Assembly (NCBI RefSeq): GCF_037974265.1
Contig: NZ_CP150233.1
Span: forward strand, 6,634,001 to 6,698,000
DNA length: 64,000 bases
Source: Paenibacillus sp. FSL R5-0623
GTDB taxonomy: Bacteria; Bacillota; Bacilli; Paenibacillales; Paenibacillaceae
Direction: 5' to 3'
The notes beneath the pieces were generated by a model, which saw nothing but the letters and a program-made list of their open reading frames with translations, was not told the DNA's origin and did not search any database. Of this stretch, positions 53,195-60,487 are shown in pieces. The translations under genes were made by a program, and so were the position numbers. Position 1 is the first letter of the stretch, and every line of letters begins with the position of its first letter.

Positions 53195-53961
53195 GCCGGG
53201 GCCTGGTTAGTATTGTTGGCGCTGGTCCTGGAGATCCGGATCTGATTACGGTAAAAGCCCTGAAACGTATTCAGTCCGCAGATGTCATTATGTATGATCG
53301 GCTTGTGAATGATCAATTGCTCGCTGAGGCTCGTGAAGGAGCACTCCGCATCTACTGTGGCAAGGCTCCAGGCCTTCACTCCATGAGTCAGGAGATGATT
53401 GGACGGATGCTGGTTGCACATGCAGCAGAAGGCAAACAAGTCGTACGACTCAAGGGTGGCGATCCGTTTATCTTTGGTCGTGGTGGTGAAGAAGCCCTTG
53501 TGCTGGCGGAAGCAGAGATTGCATTTGAGATCATTCCTGGCATCACTTCGGCTGTAGGTACATCCGCCTCATCCCTTATTCCGTTAACCCATCGCGGGGT
53601 TGCTTCATCCTTCGCATGTGTCACGGGAACTGGCAGTGATGGAAGTGTATCTTCGGTCCGCTGGGACCTGCTGGCCCATAGTGTAGATACGTTGGTCATC
53701 TACATGGGTATTAGCCAACTGCCCCAGATCCAACATGAATTGCTTCACCATGGCAAAAGTGGAACCACCCCCGCAGCTTTAATCGAACGAGGAACCACTT
53801 CGGAGGAACGGATTATTACCGGCACACTTGCTGAACTCCACTCCCTCGCCAAGTCGCATCAAGTGAATAATCCGGCATTAATTATGATCGGCGAGTCCGT
53901 CCTGATTCGCGAACAACTGCTTCAGATGCAACAGGCCGCGAACGCCTCCATGACCGGATAA
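53191..53961 (+). CDS. cobA: Uroporphyrinogen-III C-methyltransferase
   Basis: A 256-residue enzyme that methylates uroporphyrinogen III twice with SAM to precorrin-2, the precursor of the sirohaem needed by NirB. SUMT motifs are VSIVGAGPGDPDLITVKAL, MYDRLVND, VRLKGGDPFIFGRGGEEA and ITSAVGTSASSLIPLTHRG. The start overlaps the nirC stop by 4 bases; the frame is open further upstream but in nirC. Last gene of the operon; it makes the cluster self-sufficient for part of the cofactor. Confidence 0.95.
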   Translation: MSRGLVSIVGAGPGDPDLITVKALKRIQSADVIMYDRLVNDQLLAEAREGALRIYCGKAPGLHSMSQEMIGRMLVAHAAEGKQVVRLKGGDPFIFGRGGEEALVLAEAEIAFEIIPGITSAVGTSASSLIPLTHRGVASSFACVTGTGSDGSVSSVRWDLLAHSVDTLVIYMGISQLPQIQHELLHHGKSGTTPAALIERGTTSEERIITGTLAELHSLAKSHQVNNPALIMIGESVLIREQLLQMQQAANASMTG

Positions 53962-53980
53962 TCGAATTGGATTCCTTCAT

Positions 53981-54173
53981 CTATATCAATTGAACTAAAC
54001 ATTTACACAAAACGGAGAGGACAGAAAGGACCTGAAGAAGCGGAGCGTTCGCCTTTATCCCCGGATTTACCCTTTATAAAAGGAATCAAAAAAATCTGGG
54101 GATAACAGCGATCGGAAGGTTGTTCTGCCATCGGAGTGTGCAGTGTAAATATTCTTTAGTTCAATTGATATAG
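53981..54173. repeat. Repeat family A, copy 3 (foldback element with 19-bp terminal inverted repeats)
   Basis: The ends are perfect inverted repeats: CTATATCAATTGAACTAAA (53981-53999) and its complement (54155-54173). The core carries GAGGACAGAAAGGACCTG, AAGAAGCGGAGCG, the CCCCGGATTT/AAATCTGGGG helix, CCTTT/AAAGG, and GGATAACAGCGATCGGAAGG. Total 193 bp, between cobA and the TetR gene. No coding capacity. Confidence 0.85.
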
Positions 54174-54194
54174 AACAAAACTCTCATTCGACCT

Positions 54195-54833
54195 TTAATC
54201 CAACAGCATACGCTCGTGAATAGTCCGACCCTTCTGCCCTGGTTCAATCAGCAGACGGGTCGGTTTGATGTTAATCAGTGCCGTAAGCTGCTCTCCCATA
54301 TAATGCGCAGAATATTTGAATCCAATCTCCGCCCAATGCATGATTACGCCTACCGTAGCAGATACCAGATAACTTAACATGATGTCATAATTAATCGTCC
54401 ACTCACTATCCTCGGTCACCAATACAAAATCTTCGGTTAGATATGTTCTAAACATATTGCACAGCCGGGAACCCATATCTGAATGCATCGTTATTAATGC
54501 ACGAAAGATATCCTGATGGGCTTCAATATATTCGAATACAGGCATCGTGGATGGCAGCAATGCAGTCATGTCCACTTCTTTGAGCTGTGCGTATGGTTCT
54601 GCATAAGCTCGCCCCACTCCCTGCATGAAATCATCCAGAATGAACTGCAACAACTCCGGTTTGCCGGGAAAGTGTAAATAGAAGGTTCCTCGGTTGTAAT
54701 CCGCCCGCTCCGTAATATCCCGAATGGTTAAAGCGTCTGCTCCTTTCTCCAATATCAAAGAAACCGCCGCAGCGATGATCGCATCCTGCGTTCTTCTTGC
54801 TCTCCGGTCCTGAGGATGTTCAATGATCAACAT
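54195..54833 (-). CDS. TetR-family transcriptional regulator
   Basis: A 212-residue repressor. The helix-turn-helix is at the N-terminus (TQDAIIAAAVSLILEKGADALTIRDITERADYNRGTFYLHFPGK), the rest is a helical ligand domain ending VGVIMHWAEIGFKYSAHYMGEQL. It is divergent from an SDR gene (55030), and a 25-bp palindrome lies just before its start, so it probably represses itself and the SDR gene. Confidence 0.9.
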   Translation of the reverse strand: MLIIEHPQDRRARRTQDAIIAAAVSLILEKGADALTIRDITERADYNRGTFYLHFPGKPELLQFILDDFMQGVGRAYAEPYAQLKEVDMTALLPSTMPVFEYIEAHQDIFRALITMHSDMGSRLCNMFRTYLTEDFVLVTEDSEWTINYDIMLSYLVSATVGVIMHWAEIGFKYSAHYMGEQLTALINIKPTRLLIEPGQKGRTIHERMLLD

Positions 54834-54846
54834 TTTCGCCTCCTTT

Positions 54847-54871
54847 GTTCATTATTGTAATATAAATGAAC
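54847..54871. promoter_or_regulatory. Palindrome likely bound by the TetR-type regulator
   Basis: GTTCATT (54847-54853) and AATGAAC (54865-54871) are exact complements around an AT-rich centre, directly upstream of the TetR gene. Confidence 0.55.
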
Positions 54872-54920
54872 ACCGCTTACACCTCTGTCCGATAGCTGAC
54901 ATATGCGCTGTCAATGATTA

Positions 54921-54949
54921 TTGTCACATTGCTATGTATATCTTAACAT
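54921..54949 (+). promoter_or_regulatory. Candidate promoter of the SDR gene
   Basis: TTGTCA, a 17-base spacer and TAACAT. CAATGATTATTG, a small palindrome, overlaps the -35 element. Confidence 0.45.
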
Positions 54950-55029
54950 TGAGACAGGAAAGATAGACGACAGGTTGAAACTTTTTTTTGAGAAATACCT
55001 GCCAATAATGAATAAGGAGCGGATATATC

Positions 55030-55797
55030 ATGAGTACAACGTATACACATACAGCCGTTATTACAGGAGCAGCCGGAGGCATTGGTAAAGAATTGGCACG
55101 CCGCCTTGCTGAGCGCAAAATCAACTTGGTTCTGGTGGACCTGAATGAAGAAGCTATTCAACAGACAATTACTGATCTGAACCTCGACAAAGAGCACGTC
55201 ATCGCCGTAAAAGCGAACGTATCCCAAGAAGCAGACGTGAAAAACTATGTGCAAAAAGCATTGGATGCTTTTGGCCGAATCGATTATTTTGCCAACAATG
55301 CCGGTATTGAAGGTCCAACAGGACTGATCGAAGACCTGAGTGTTGAAGCACTGGATACGGTATATAACGTCAACATTCGTGGGGTATTCCTCGGTCTGCA
55401 GAATGTCATTCCAGTGATGAAAAAACAAAAATCCGGTGCGATTCTCAATACCTCTTCCCTCGCGGGTCTGATGGGTGCACCTGCTGTATCTCCATATATT
55501 ATGTCCAAACATGCCGTAGTTGGTCTCACGCGTACCGCTGCAAATGAACTGGCACCTTATAATATCCGGGTTAACGCTGTATTACCAGGTACAATCAACA
55601 CACGTATGATGCGCCAGATCGAAGCTAATTCCGGTAACGTGGAAGACTATCAATCAGCAACCGTGTCCAGTATTCCAATGGGCCGTTACGGTGAACCAGA
55701 AGAAGTCGCTGCGGTAATGAACTTCCTGTTGTCCGAAGAAGCATCCTATGTAACAGCTTCCCTCTACACTGTAGATGGCGGTATGATGGGTCAATAA
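55030..55797 (+). CDS. Short-chain dehydrogenase/reductase
   Basis: A 255-residue classical SDR: cofactor motif VITGAAGGIGKELARRL, NNAGIEG, the catalytic Ser in ILNTSSLAGL, and YIMSKHAVVGLTR (Tyr-X3-Lys), then PGTINTRM. An Asp after the second strand (LVLVDLNEE) favours NAD. Substrate unknown. AAGGAG lies 9 bases upstream. It is divergent from the TetR gene and probably induced through it. Confidence 0.93.
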   Translation: MSTTYTHTAVITGAAGGIGKELARRLAERKINLVLVDLNEEAIQQTITDLNLDKEHVIAVKANVSQEADVKNYVQKALDAFGRIDYFANNAGIEGPTGLIEDLSVEALDTVYNVNIRGVFLGLQNVIPVMKKQKSGAILNTSSLAGLMGAPAVSPYIMSKHAVVGLTRTAANELAPYNIRVNAVLPGTINTRMMRQIEANSGNVEDYQSATVSSIPMGRYGEPEEVAAVMNFLLSEEASYVTASLYTVDGGMMGQ

Positions 55798-55909
55798 GAA
55801 GCTGCAAACGGTAGGATTGATAGGGATTGGGTCGATAGACTTCAAGTCCATCCTTAGAAAAGTTATACCGACAGGTATTCCCGAAGGAACGCTTGGTCGC
55901 TACAATCTA

Positions 55910-55954
55910 AAAAAGGCCTCAACACCACAGTATTGTGGAGTTGAGGTCTTTTTG
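55910..55954 (+). terminator. Rho-independent terminator of the SDR gene
   Basis: AAAAGGCCTCAAC pairs with GTTGAGGTCTTTT around an inner CCACA/TGTGG helix, ending in five T. Confidence 0.85.
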
Positions 55955-56040
55955 ATAGTACAACACTTGCCATGCAGAAGGCTGCATCTGTGAAAATGTC
56001 TTTTGAAACAGCCAGTTAACGCCTCGTTACACCATGTGAT

Positions 56041-56241
56041 CACTCTAACAAACCTAGGACACCTTATATCGGCTAAAAGCGCTTATTTCCCGAACTAACG
56101 AATCTCAGACACGCTAATCCCGCAGTAATACTGCCATTGCACCGAAAAGTCCTAAAATCCAGAGAATAACGTGTCTTAGATTCATTACATTCTCAAACAA
56201 GCGAGAAATGCCCGAATAAGGCGTGTCAGGTTCGTTAGATT
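56041..56241. repeat. Repeat family B, copy 2 (four-unit foldback)
   Basis: Forward units at about 56044-56067 and 56094-56117, reverse units at about 56164-56186 and 56215-56240, each close to CTAACGAAYCTSAGACACG. The order and the spacing of about 50 bases repeat those of copy 1 at 9536-9733. It lies in a gene-free region of about 300 bases. Confidence 0.7.
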
Positions 56242-56256
56242 TTGTCTATGCCGAAC

Positions 56257-56544
56257 TTAATCTACGTACCCTGCGTGACCCTTGTCCATCAAGTAGTCCA
56301 TCTCAGCATCCAGGATGCTTTCCACGGTCAACTCATCCAACTTCACATCTTTGCGACTTAGAATGTAGTCAGCCAGATCATCGCCGTCAATATCCACATC
56401 GTTACCTTTGGCATTTTCGTGCGCCTTGTTGATGTACGCTTGCTCATGCTTCAGCACAAGAGCGATATTCGCCTGGCTTGCCTTCGTTTTATCTGCAATA
56501 TATTGCATCATTTCTTGTTCATTAATTGCGTTTGCTTCTGCCAC
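56257..56544 (-). CDS. Small acidic protein of unknown function
   Basis: A 95-residue soluble protein. The first half (INEQEMMQYIADKTKASQANIALVLKHEQAYINKA) is helical and faintly like the N-terminus of histone-like or competence proteins, and the second half is very acidic (NDVDIDGDDLADYILSRKDVKLDEL). A ribosome site (AAGGAG) lies 7 bases before the ATG. I do not recognise the family, so no function is proposed. It is a single gene. Confidence 0.65.
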   Translation of the reverse strand: MAEANAINEQEMMQYIADKTKASQANIALVLKHEQAYINKAHENAKGNDVDIDGDDLADYILSRKDVKLDELTVESILDAEMDYLMDKGHAGYVD

Positions 56545-56682
56545 GTCAGTTCATCTCCTTGATTCATACATACTGTTGCCATTGTAGCATAGGTTAACCC
56601 AATACAGGCAGAACTTATGCCTGACCAACGATTAAAGAGCGGGAGCAACGGATTAGTGTAGAGCTAGCTCATCACTCTGCCC

Positions 56683-58038
56683 CTATGACAACCGCACGTA
56701 AAATGTAGCGCCTTCTCCGACCACGCTTCGAGCATACAATTCTCCTTTGTGCTGATCCACAATGGAACGGGCAATCGCCAGGCCCAGACCATGCCCACCA
56801 TGTTTGCGTGCTCTTGACGAATCGGTGCGATAGAATCGATCGAAGATCCGATCCAGATGTTCCGGCGCAATGCCTTCCCCAGTGTTGGACACGGCCAGCA
56901 CGACATCATTATTCTGTTTCTGGAGGGTGACGTTTACGGCGCCTTTTGTACCCGAATACTTCACAGCATTATCGAGCAGGATCAGAATAACCTGTTTGAT
57001 CTGCTCACAGTTCCCATGTACCGTAAGGTTCGGCTCAATGTTGTAATCTAGGGAGATGTTTTTCTCAAAGATAACGGCCTCCATCGGCAAAATAATACTC
57101 TCTACCGCATCGCTCATATTAAACTTCGCATGAATCATCGTGGAGCGTGAGTCATCCATCTGTGTCAGATAGAGCAGATCATTCGTAAGTCCGGTCATGC
57201 GCTCGGTTTCCGACTTGATATAGTGCAGCCACTTCGCCTGGTTCGCTATAGTATCCTCTTGATTCGCGAGCAACACGTCGGCATTGGTATTGATGATCGC
57301 CAGAGGTGTCTTCAGCTCATGTGAAGCATCACCGATGAATTGTTTTTGCTTCTCAAACGCTTCTCTGACTGGTGCAATGGAACGATTGGCAAAATAACGG
57401 CTCAGGAAGTAGATCACAATCAGCATAACCAGTCCGACAACAGCAAATGTATAGATCAGGTTCGTCAGAATGCCTTGTTGTGCGGTCACATCAATAAAGA
57501 CAATCATATGCCCGTCACCGCTCGGATCAACCACATAGGCCCAGTCCGTTCCATCCAGCGCAAATTGTCCAGTCTGCCGTCCCGAATCACCAACTTTATC
57601 TTGGTCAACCTTTTGCAGCGCCTCGGTGTAGAACGTATCTTCCATATCAAAGCGGGAATGCGTATCCGTAATCTTCCACTGGTCATCCGTCTTAATCATG
57701 AACGACACGGAACGTGCCGGAGGTGAGTTGGGATCCCCTCCCGGTCCTCCATTATCACCACCCATGGCATCGGAGGGAAACGAATCTGAACCGGAACTTG
57801 AACTTGAACCTGAGCCTGAACTACCACCTGTACCGGAACCCTGCCCTTCCCCGCGTGGCATCTTGGATGAATTATAAGGACTGTGATAGAAATCGGACAC
57901 CTTGTACAACTCCATATTTGTCTCACGTTGTACATTCTGATACGTAATCGTATAGATCGTCGCAAATGCCACCAGCATCATAATCGATATGGACACCAGA
58001 TTCACGATCAGGAATCGATTCCGGAGTTTCTTAAACAT
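56683..58038 (-). CDS. Sensor histidine kinase
   Basis: A 451-residue kinase. Order: N-terminal helix (IVNLVSISIMMLVAFATIYTI), extracellular domain of about 170 residues with a low-complexity Gly/Ser insertion (about 68-108, GTGGSSGSGSSSSSGSDS), second helix (LIYTFAVVGLVMLIVIYFL), HisKA with His in GDASHELKTPLAIINTN, and HATPase with LLDNAVKYSG, NTGEGIA and HGLGLAIARSIV. No HAMP is obvious. It immediately follows its response regulator on the same strand, and the pair faces away from the VTC operon. Confidence 0.92.
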   Translation of the reverse strand: MFKKLRNRFLIVNLVSISIMMLVAFATIYTITYQNVQRETNMELYKVSDFYHSPYNSSKMPRGEGQGSGTGGSSGSGSSSSSGSDSFPSDAMGGDNGGPGGDPNSPPARSVSFMIKTDDQWKITDTHSRFDMEDTFYTEALQKVDQDKVGDSGRQTGQFALDGTDWAYVVDPSGDGHMIVFIDVTAQQGILTNLIYTFAVVGLVMLIVIYFLSRYFANRSIAPVREAFEKQKQFIGDASHELKTPLAIINTNADVLLANQEDTIANQAKWLHYIKSETERMTGLTNDLLYLTQMDDSRSTMIHAKFNMSDAVESIILPMEAVIFEKNISLDYNIEPNLTVHGNCEQIKQVILILLDNAVKYSGTKGAVNVTLQKQNNDVVLAVSNTGEGIAPEHLDRIFDRFYRTDSSRARKHGGHGLGLAIARSIVDQHKGELYARSVVGEGATFYVRLS

Positions 58039-58718
58039 CAGGACGTCACCTCAAGTACATAACCCACACCCCGAATCGTGTTAATGCGGACAGCCGAGTT
58101 CAGGAAGGTTAATTTTTTGCGCAAAAACGAGATGTACACCTCCACATTGTTATACTCCACTTCCGAATCAAATCCCCACAACTTCTCAATAATCTGCTCT
58201 TTGGAGGTAATCGCCTGTTTGCGGGCAATCAACAGCTCCAGCAGTTCATTCTCCTTCAGATTCAACTTGATCTCCTTACCCTGAACGCTCAGCTTCAACT
58301 GAGTTGTATTCAGCTCAATGTCACCGAATTTCAGTCCATCCTCGGGAACCACTTCGCCCTTCCGCCTTAAGGCTGCACGAATCCGGGCCAGCAGTTCCTC
58401 AGTGGCAAAAGGCTTGGCAATATAATCATCGGCACCATAATCGAGGCCTGTGACTTTGTCCGATAATTCACCTTTGGCCGTAAGCAGAATGACAGGCGTA
58501 TGAATGCCTTCACTGCGAAGTTTCTTCAGGACGGTGATCCCGTCCATCTCCGGCATCATGATGTCGAGTAGTAACAGGTCGTATATACCGCTCTGCGCAT
58601 AATCCAATCCTGATCTGCCGTCGTGGACCATGTCCACGGAGTAGTTGTTTTTTTTCAAAATCTGCGACACAGCCTCTGCCAAATGAACCTCATCTTCCGC
58701 AATTAATATTCTCATCAT
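58038..58718 (-). CDS. OmpR-family response regulator
   Basis: Receiver (ILIAEDEVHLAEAVSQIL, phosphoacceptor Asp in LLLLDIMMPEMDG, Lys in YIAKPFATEELL) and winged helix (LNLKENELLELLIARKQ, VEYNNVEVYISFLRKKL, INTIRGVGYVLEV). Its last base is the first of the kinase gene, so the two are coupled. It is divergent from the VTC operon with 250 bases between the starts; a 19-bp inverted repeat pair flanks that region and is the likely binding site. Confidence 0.94.
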   Translation of the reverse strand: MMRILIAEDEVHLAEAVSQILKKNNYSVDMVHDGRSGLDYAQSGIYDLLLLDIMMPEMDGITVLKKLRSEGIHTPVILLTAKGELSDKVTGLDYGADDYIAKPFATEELLARIRAALRRKGEVVPEDGLKFGDIELNTTQLKLSVQGKEIKLNLKENELLELLIARKQAITSKEQIIEKLWGFDSEVEYNNVEVYISFLRKKLTFLNSAVRINTIRGVGYVLEVTS

Positions 58719-58787
58719 CTATTCATTCCTCTGCTTGAATTATTCGTTTTCATGAACCCTTTATGATATCACCTATTCTATCAATCA

Positions 58788-58806
58788 AACCTTGAATCAA
58801 TCTTAA
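58788..58806. promoter_or_regulatory. Left half of a 19-bp inverted repeat between the two-component and VTC operons
   Basis: AACCTTGAATCAATCTTAA is the complement of the copy at 58870-58888 with one mismatch. Candidate binding site of the adjacent OmpR-type regulator. Confidence 0.6.
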
Positions 58807-58869
58807 TTCATTTTGTGCATGCGCACTATTATAGGAAGGTAAAAAAATGTTAACGCAATGTAAAACCAT

Positions 58870-58888
58870 TTAAGATTCATTCAAGGTT
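58870..58888. promoter_or_regulatory. Right half of a 19-bp inverted repeat between the two-component and VTC operons
   Basis: TTAAGATTCATTCAAGGTT, 63 bases from its partner and about 80 bases before the VTC start. The two copies would allow one regulator to control both divergent units. Confidence 0.6.
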
Positions 58889-58968
58889 GGGGCTCTAAGA
58901 TACAGACATGGAAGCAATACACGAGGCAACAAAACATACAACCCACAAACGAAAGGACTGATTCCCAC

Positions 58969-59787
58969 ATGGCTATTGAAGTATTCAACCGATATGAGAG
59001 CAAATATCTTCTGACGGATGAGCAGTATGCACATTTCTACAATGATTTGCTGAAATACATGGAGCTGGATGCCTACAACAAGAAACATGAGTACTACTCC
59101 ATCAGTAACCTGTACTTCGACACTCCACAAGATTCGCTGATTCGCGCCAGTCTCTCCAAACCAAAATACAAGGAGAAGCTGAGACTGCGGGCTTATGGAA
59201 TCCCTGAAGAGAATGCCAAAGTGTATCTGGAGATCAAAAAGAAAGTATTTGGCCTGGTGAACAAACGTAGAACAGCCTTGAAGCTGGATGAAGCTTATGA
59301 ATTCGTTCGTTCGGGACAGGCACCGGAGCTCGCGGATTACATGAACAAACAGGTTGTTGAAGAGATCAAATATTTCCTCCGGGTATACGATCTGGAACCG
59401 AAAGTGTATCTGGCGTATGAACGCAAAGCACTCTTTGACAAGAACAGCCGGGATCTCCGCATTACCTTTGACACCAACATTCGCAGCCGCAGATACGATC
59501 TGAAGCTGGAACAAGGAGACTACGGTGAACTGCTCGTGAAGGACGGAAGGTGGCTGATGGAAGTGAAAGCCGAGAAAACCGTTCCGCTGTGGCTGTCGCA
59601 ACTGCTCTGTGAGCATGGTCTCTACCGCACTGGATTCTCCAAATACGGCAACGAGTTCAGACATCTGGTGAGAACAACCAACCTGAATTACCAGACCGAG
59701 CGCATTCTTGTACCAGGTACCGATTTCAACCCATCCATAGAACAAGATAAAACGATTATAGAAAGAGAGCGTGTCCTATATGCTTGA
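58969..59787 (+). CDS. VTC-domain protein (polyphosphate polymerase-like)
   Basis: A 272-residue protein matching the VTC domain, a beta-tunnel that in yeast polymerises polyphosphate from ATP. Basic and acidic tunnel residues are kept: RYESKY (8-13), SNLYFDT (46-52), KEKLRLRAY (68-76), YLEIKKKVFG (86-95), NKRRTAL (98-104) and LMEVKAEKTVPLWLSQ. No signal peptide, so it faces the cytoplasm. Its 3' end overlaps the DUF4956 gene. In other bacteria VTC, DUF4956 and CotH-type genes cluster; function is not settled. Confidence 0.9.
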   Translation: MAIEVFNRYESKYLLTDEQYAHFYNDLLKYMELDAYNKKHEYYSISNLYFDTPQDSLIRASLSKPKYKEKLRLRAYGIPEENAKVYLEIKKKVFGLVNKRRTALKLDEAYEFVRSGQAPELADYMNKQVVEEIKYFLRVYDLEPKVYLAYERKALFDKNSRDLRITFDTNIRSRRYDLKLEQGDYGELLVKDGRWLMEVKAEKTVPLWLSQLLCEHGLYRTGFSKYGNEFRHLVRTTNLNYQTERILVPGTDFNPSIEQDKTIIERERVLYA

Positions 59788-60460
59788 TTCACTGTTCAGT
59801 TCAGCCCTAACCGATACCAACCTGACGTTTAACAACGCAGTCATAACCATTGGTCTTGCCATTATTCTGGGGTTAATCATCAGCCTCACGTACATGAAGA
59901 CTAACCAAAGCACATACTCCCAAAGCTTCACCTTAACAATGGTCGTCCTACCCGTTATTGTCGCCATTATCATCCTGCTCATCGGCAGCAACATCGCTCG
60001 AGCATTCAGCTTGGCAGGTGCCTTCTCGATCATCCGATTCCGAAGTGCCCCTGGTGATCCAAAAGACATTGCTTACGTATTGTTCACGATGGCTTCCGGT
60101 CTTGCCTGCGGTGTAGGCGCTTTTGGATACGCGGTGTTGTTCACCATTATCCTGTGTGTACTGATGTTTGTCCTGAGTCGCTTCAACTTCGGCGGCAAGA
60201 AAAGTCAGCTGAAAACGCTGAAAGTCACCATCCCTGAGAACTTGAGCTATGAAGAAGCACTTAATGAAGTGTTCCATACATTCAATGTACCTTTTGATCT
60301 AAAAAAAATCAGAACCACTGAACTCGGCAGTCTGTATGAGCTGGTCTACAGTGTAACCATTCACGAAAGTGTTAGCCAAAAGGAATTCCTCGATGCGATC
60401 CGCACACGGAACGGCAACCTGGATATCTCGTTAACCATGAGTCCAACAACAGAATATTAA
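59780..60460 (+). CDS. DUF4956 membrane protein
   Basis: About 226 residues with four N-terminal helices (VITIGLAIILGLIISLTYM, LTMVVLPVIVAIIILLIGS, DIAYVLFTMASGLACGVGAFGYAVLF, TIILCVLMFVLSRF) and a cytoplasmic domain of about 90 residues (LKTLKVTIPENLSYEEALNEVF). The conserved loop IIRFRSAPGDPKD lies between helices. It overlaps the VTC gene by 8 bases, so the two are co-translated. DUF4956 has no established role; a membrane exit path for the VTC product is a guess. Confidence 0.9.
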   Translation: MLDSLFSSALTDTNLTFNNAVITIGLAIILGLIISLTYMKTNQSTYSQSFTLTMVVLPVIVAIIILLIGSNIARAFSLAGAFSIIRFRSAPGDPKDIAYVLFTMASGLACGVGAFGYAVLFTIILCVLMFVLSRFNFGGKKSQLKTLKVTIPENLSYEEALNEVFHTFNVPFDLKKIRTTELGSLYELVYSVTIHESVSQKEFLDAIRTRNGNLDISLTMSPTTEY

Positions 60461-60487
60461 TTTTTAATTCGAAGGGAACGATCTAAT

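Noticed and set aside
53002-53961. Longer version of cobA starting inside nirC
   Set aside because: The first 63 residues would be a shadow of nirC; ATG 53191 overlapping the nirC stop gives a normal SUMT N-terminus.
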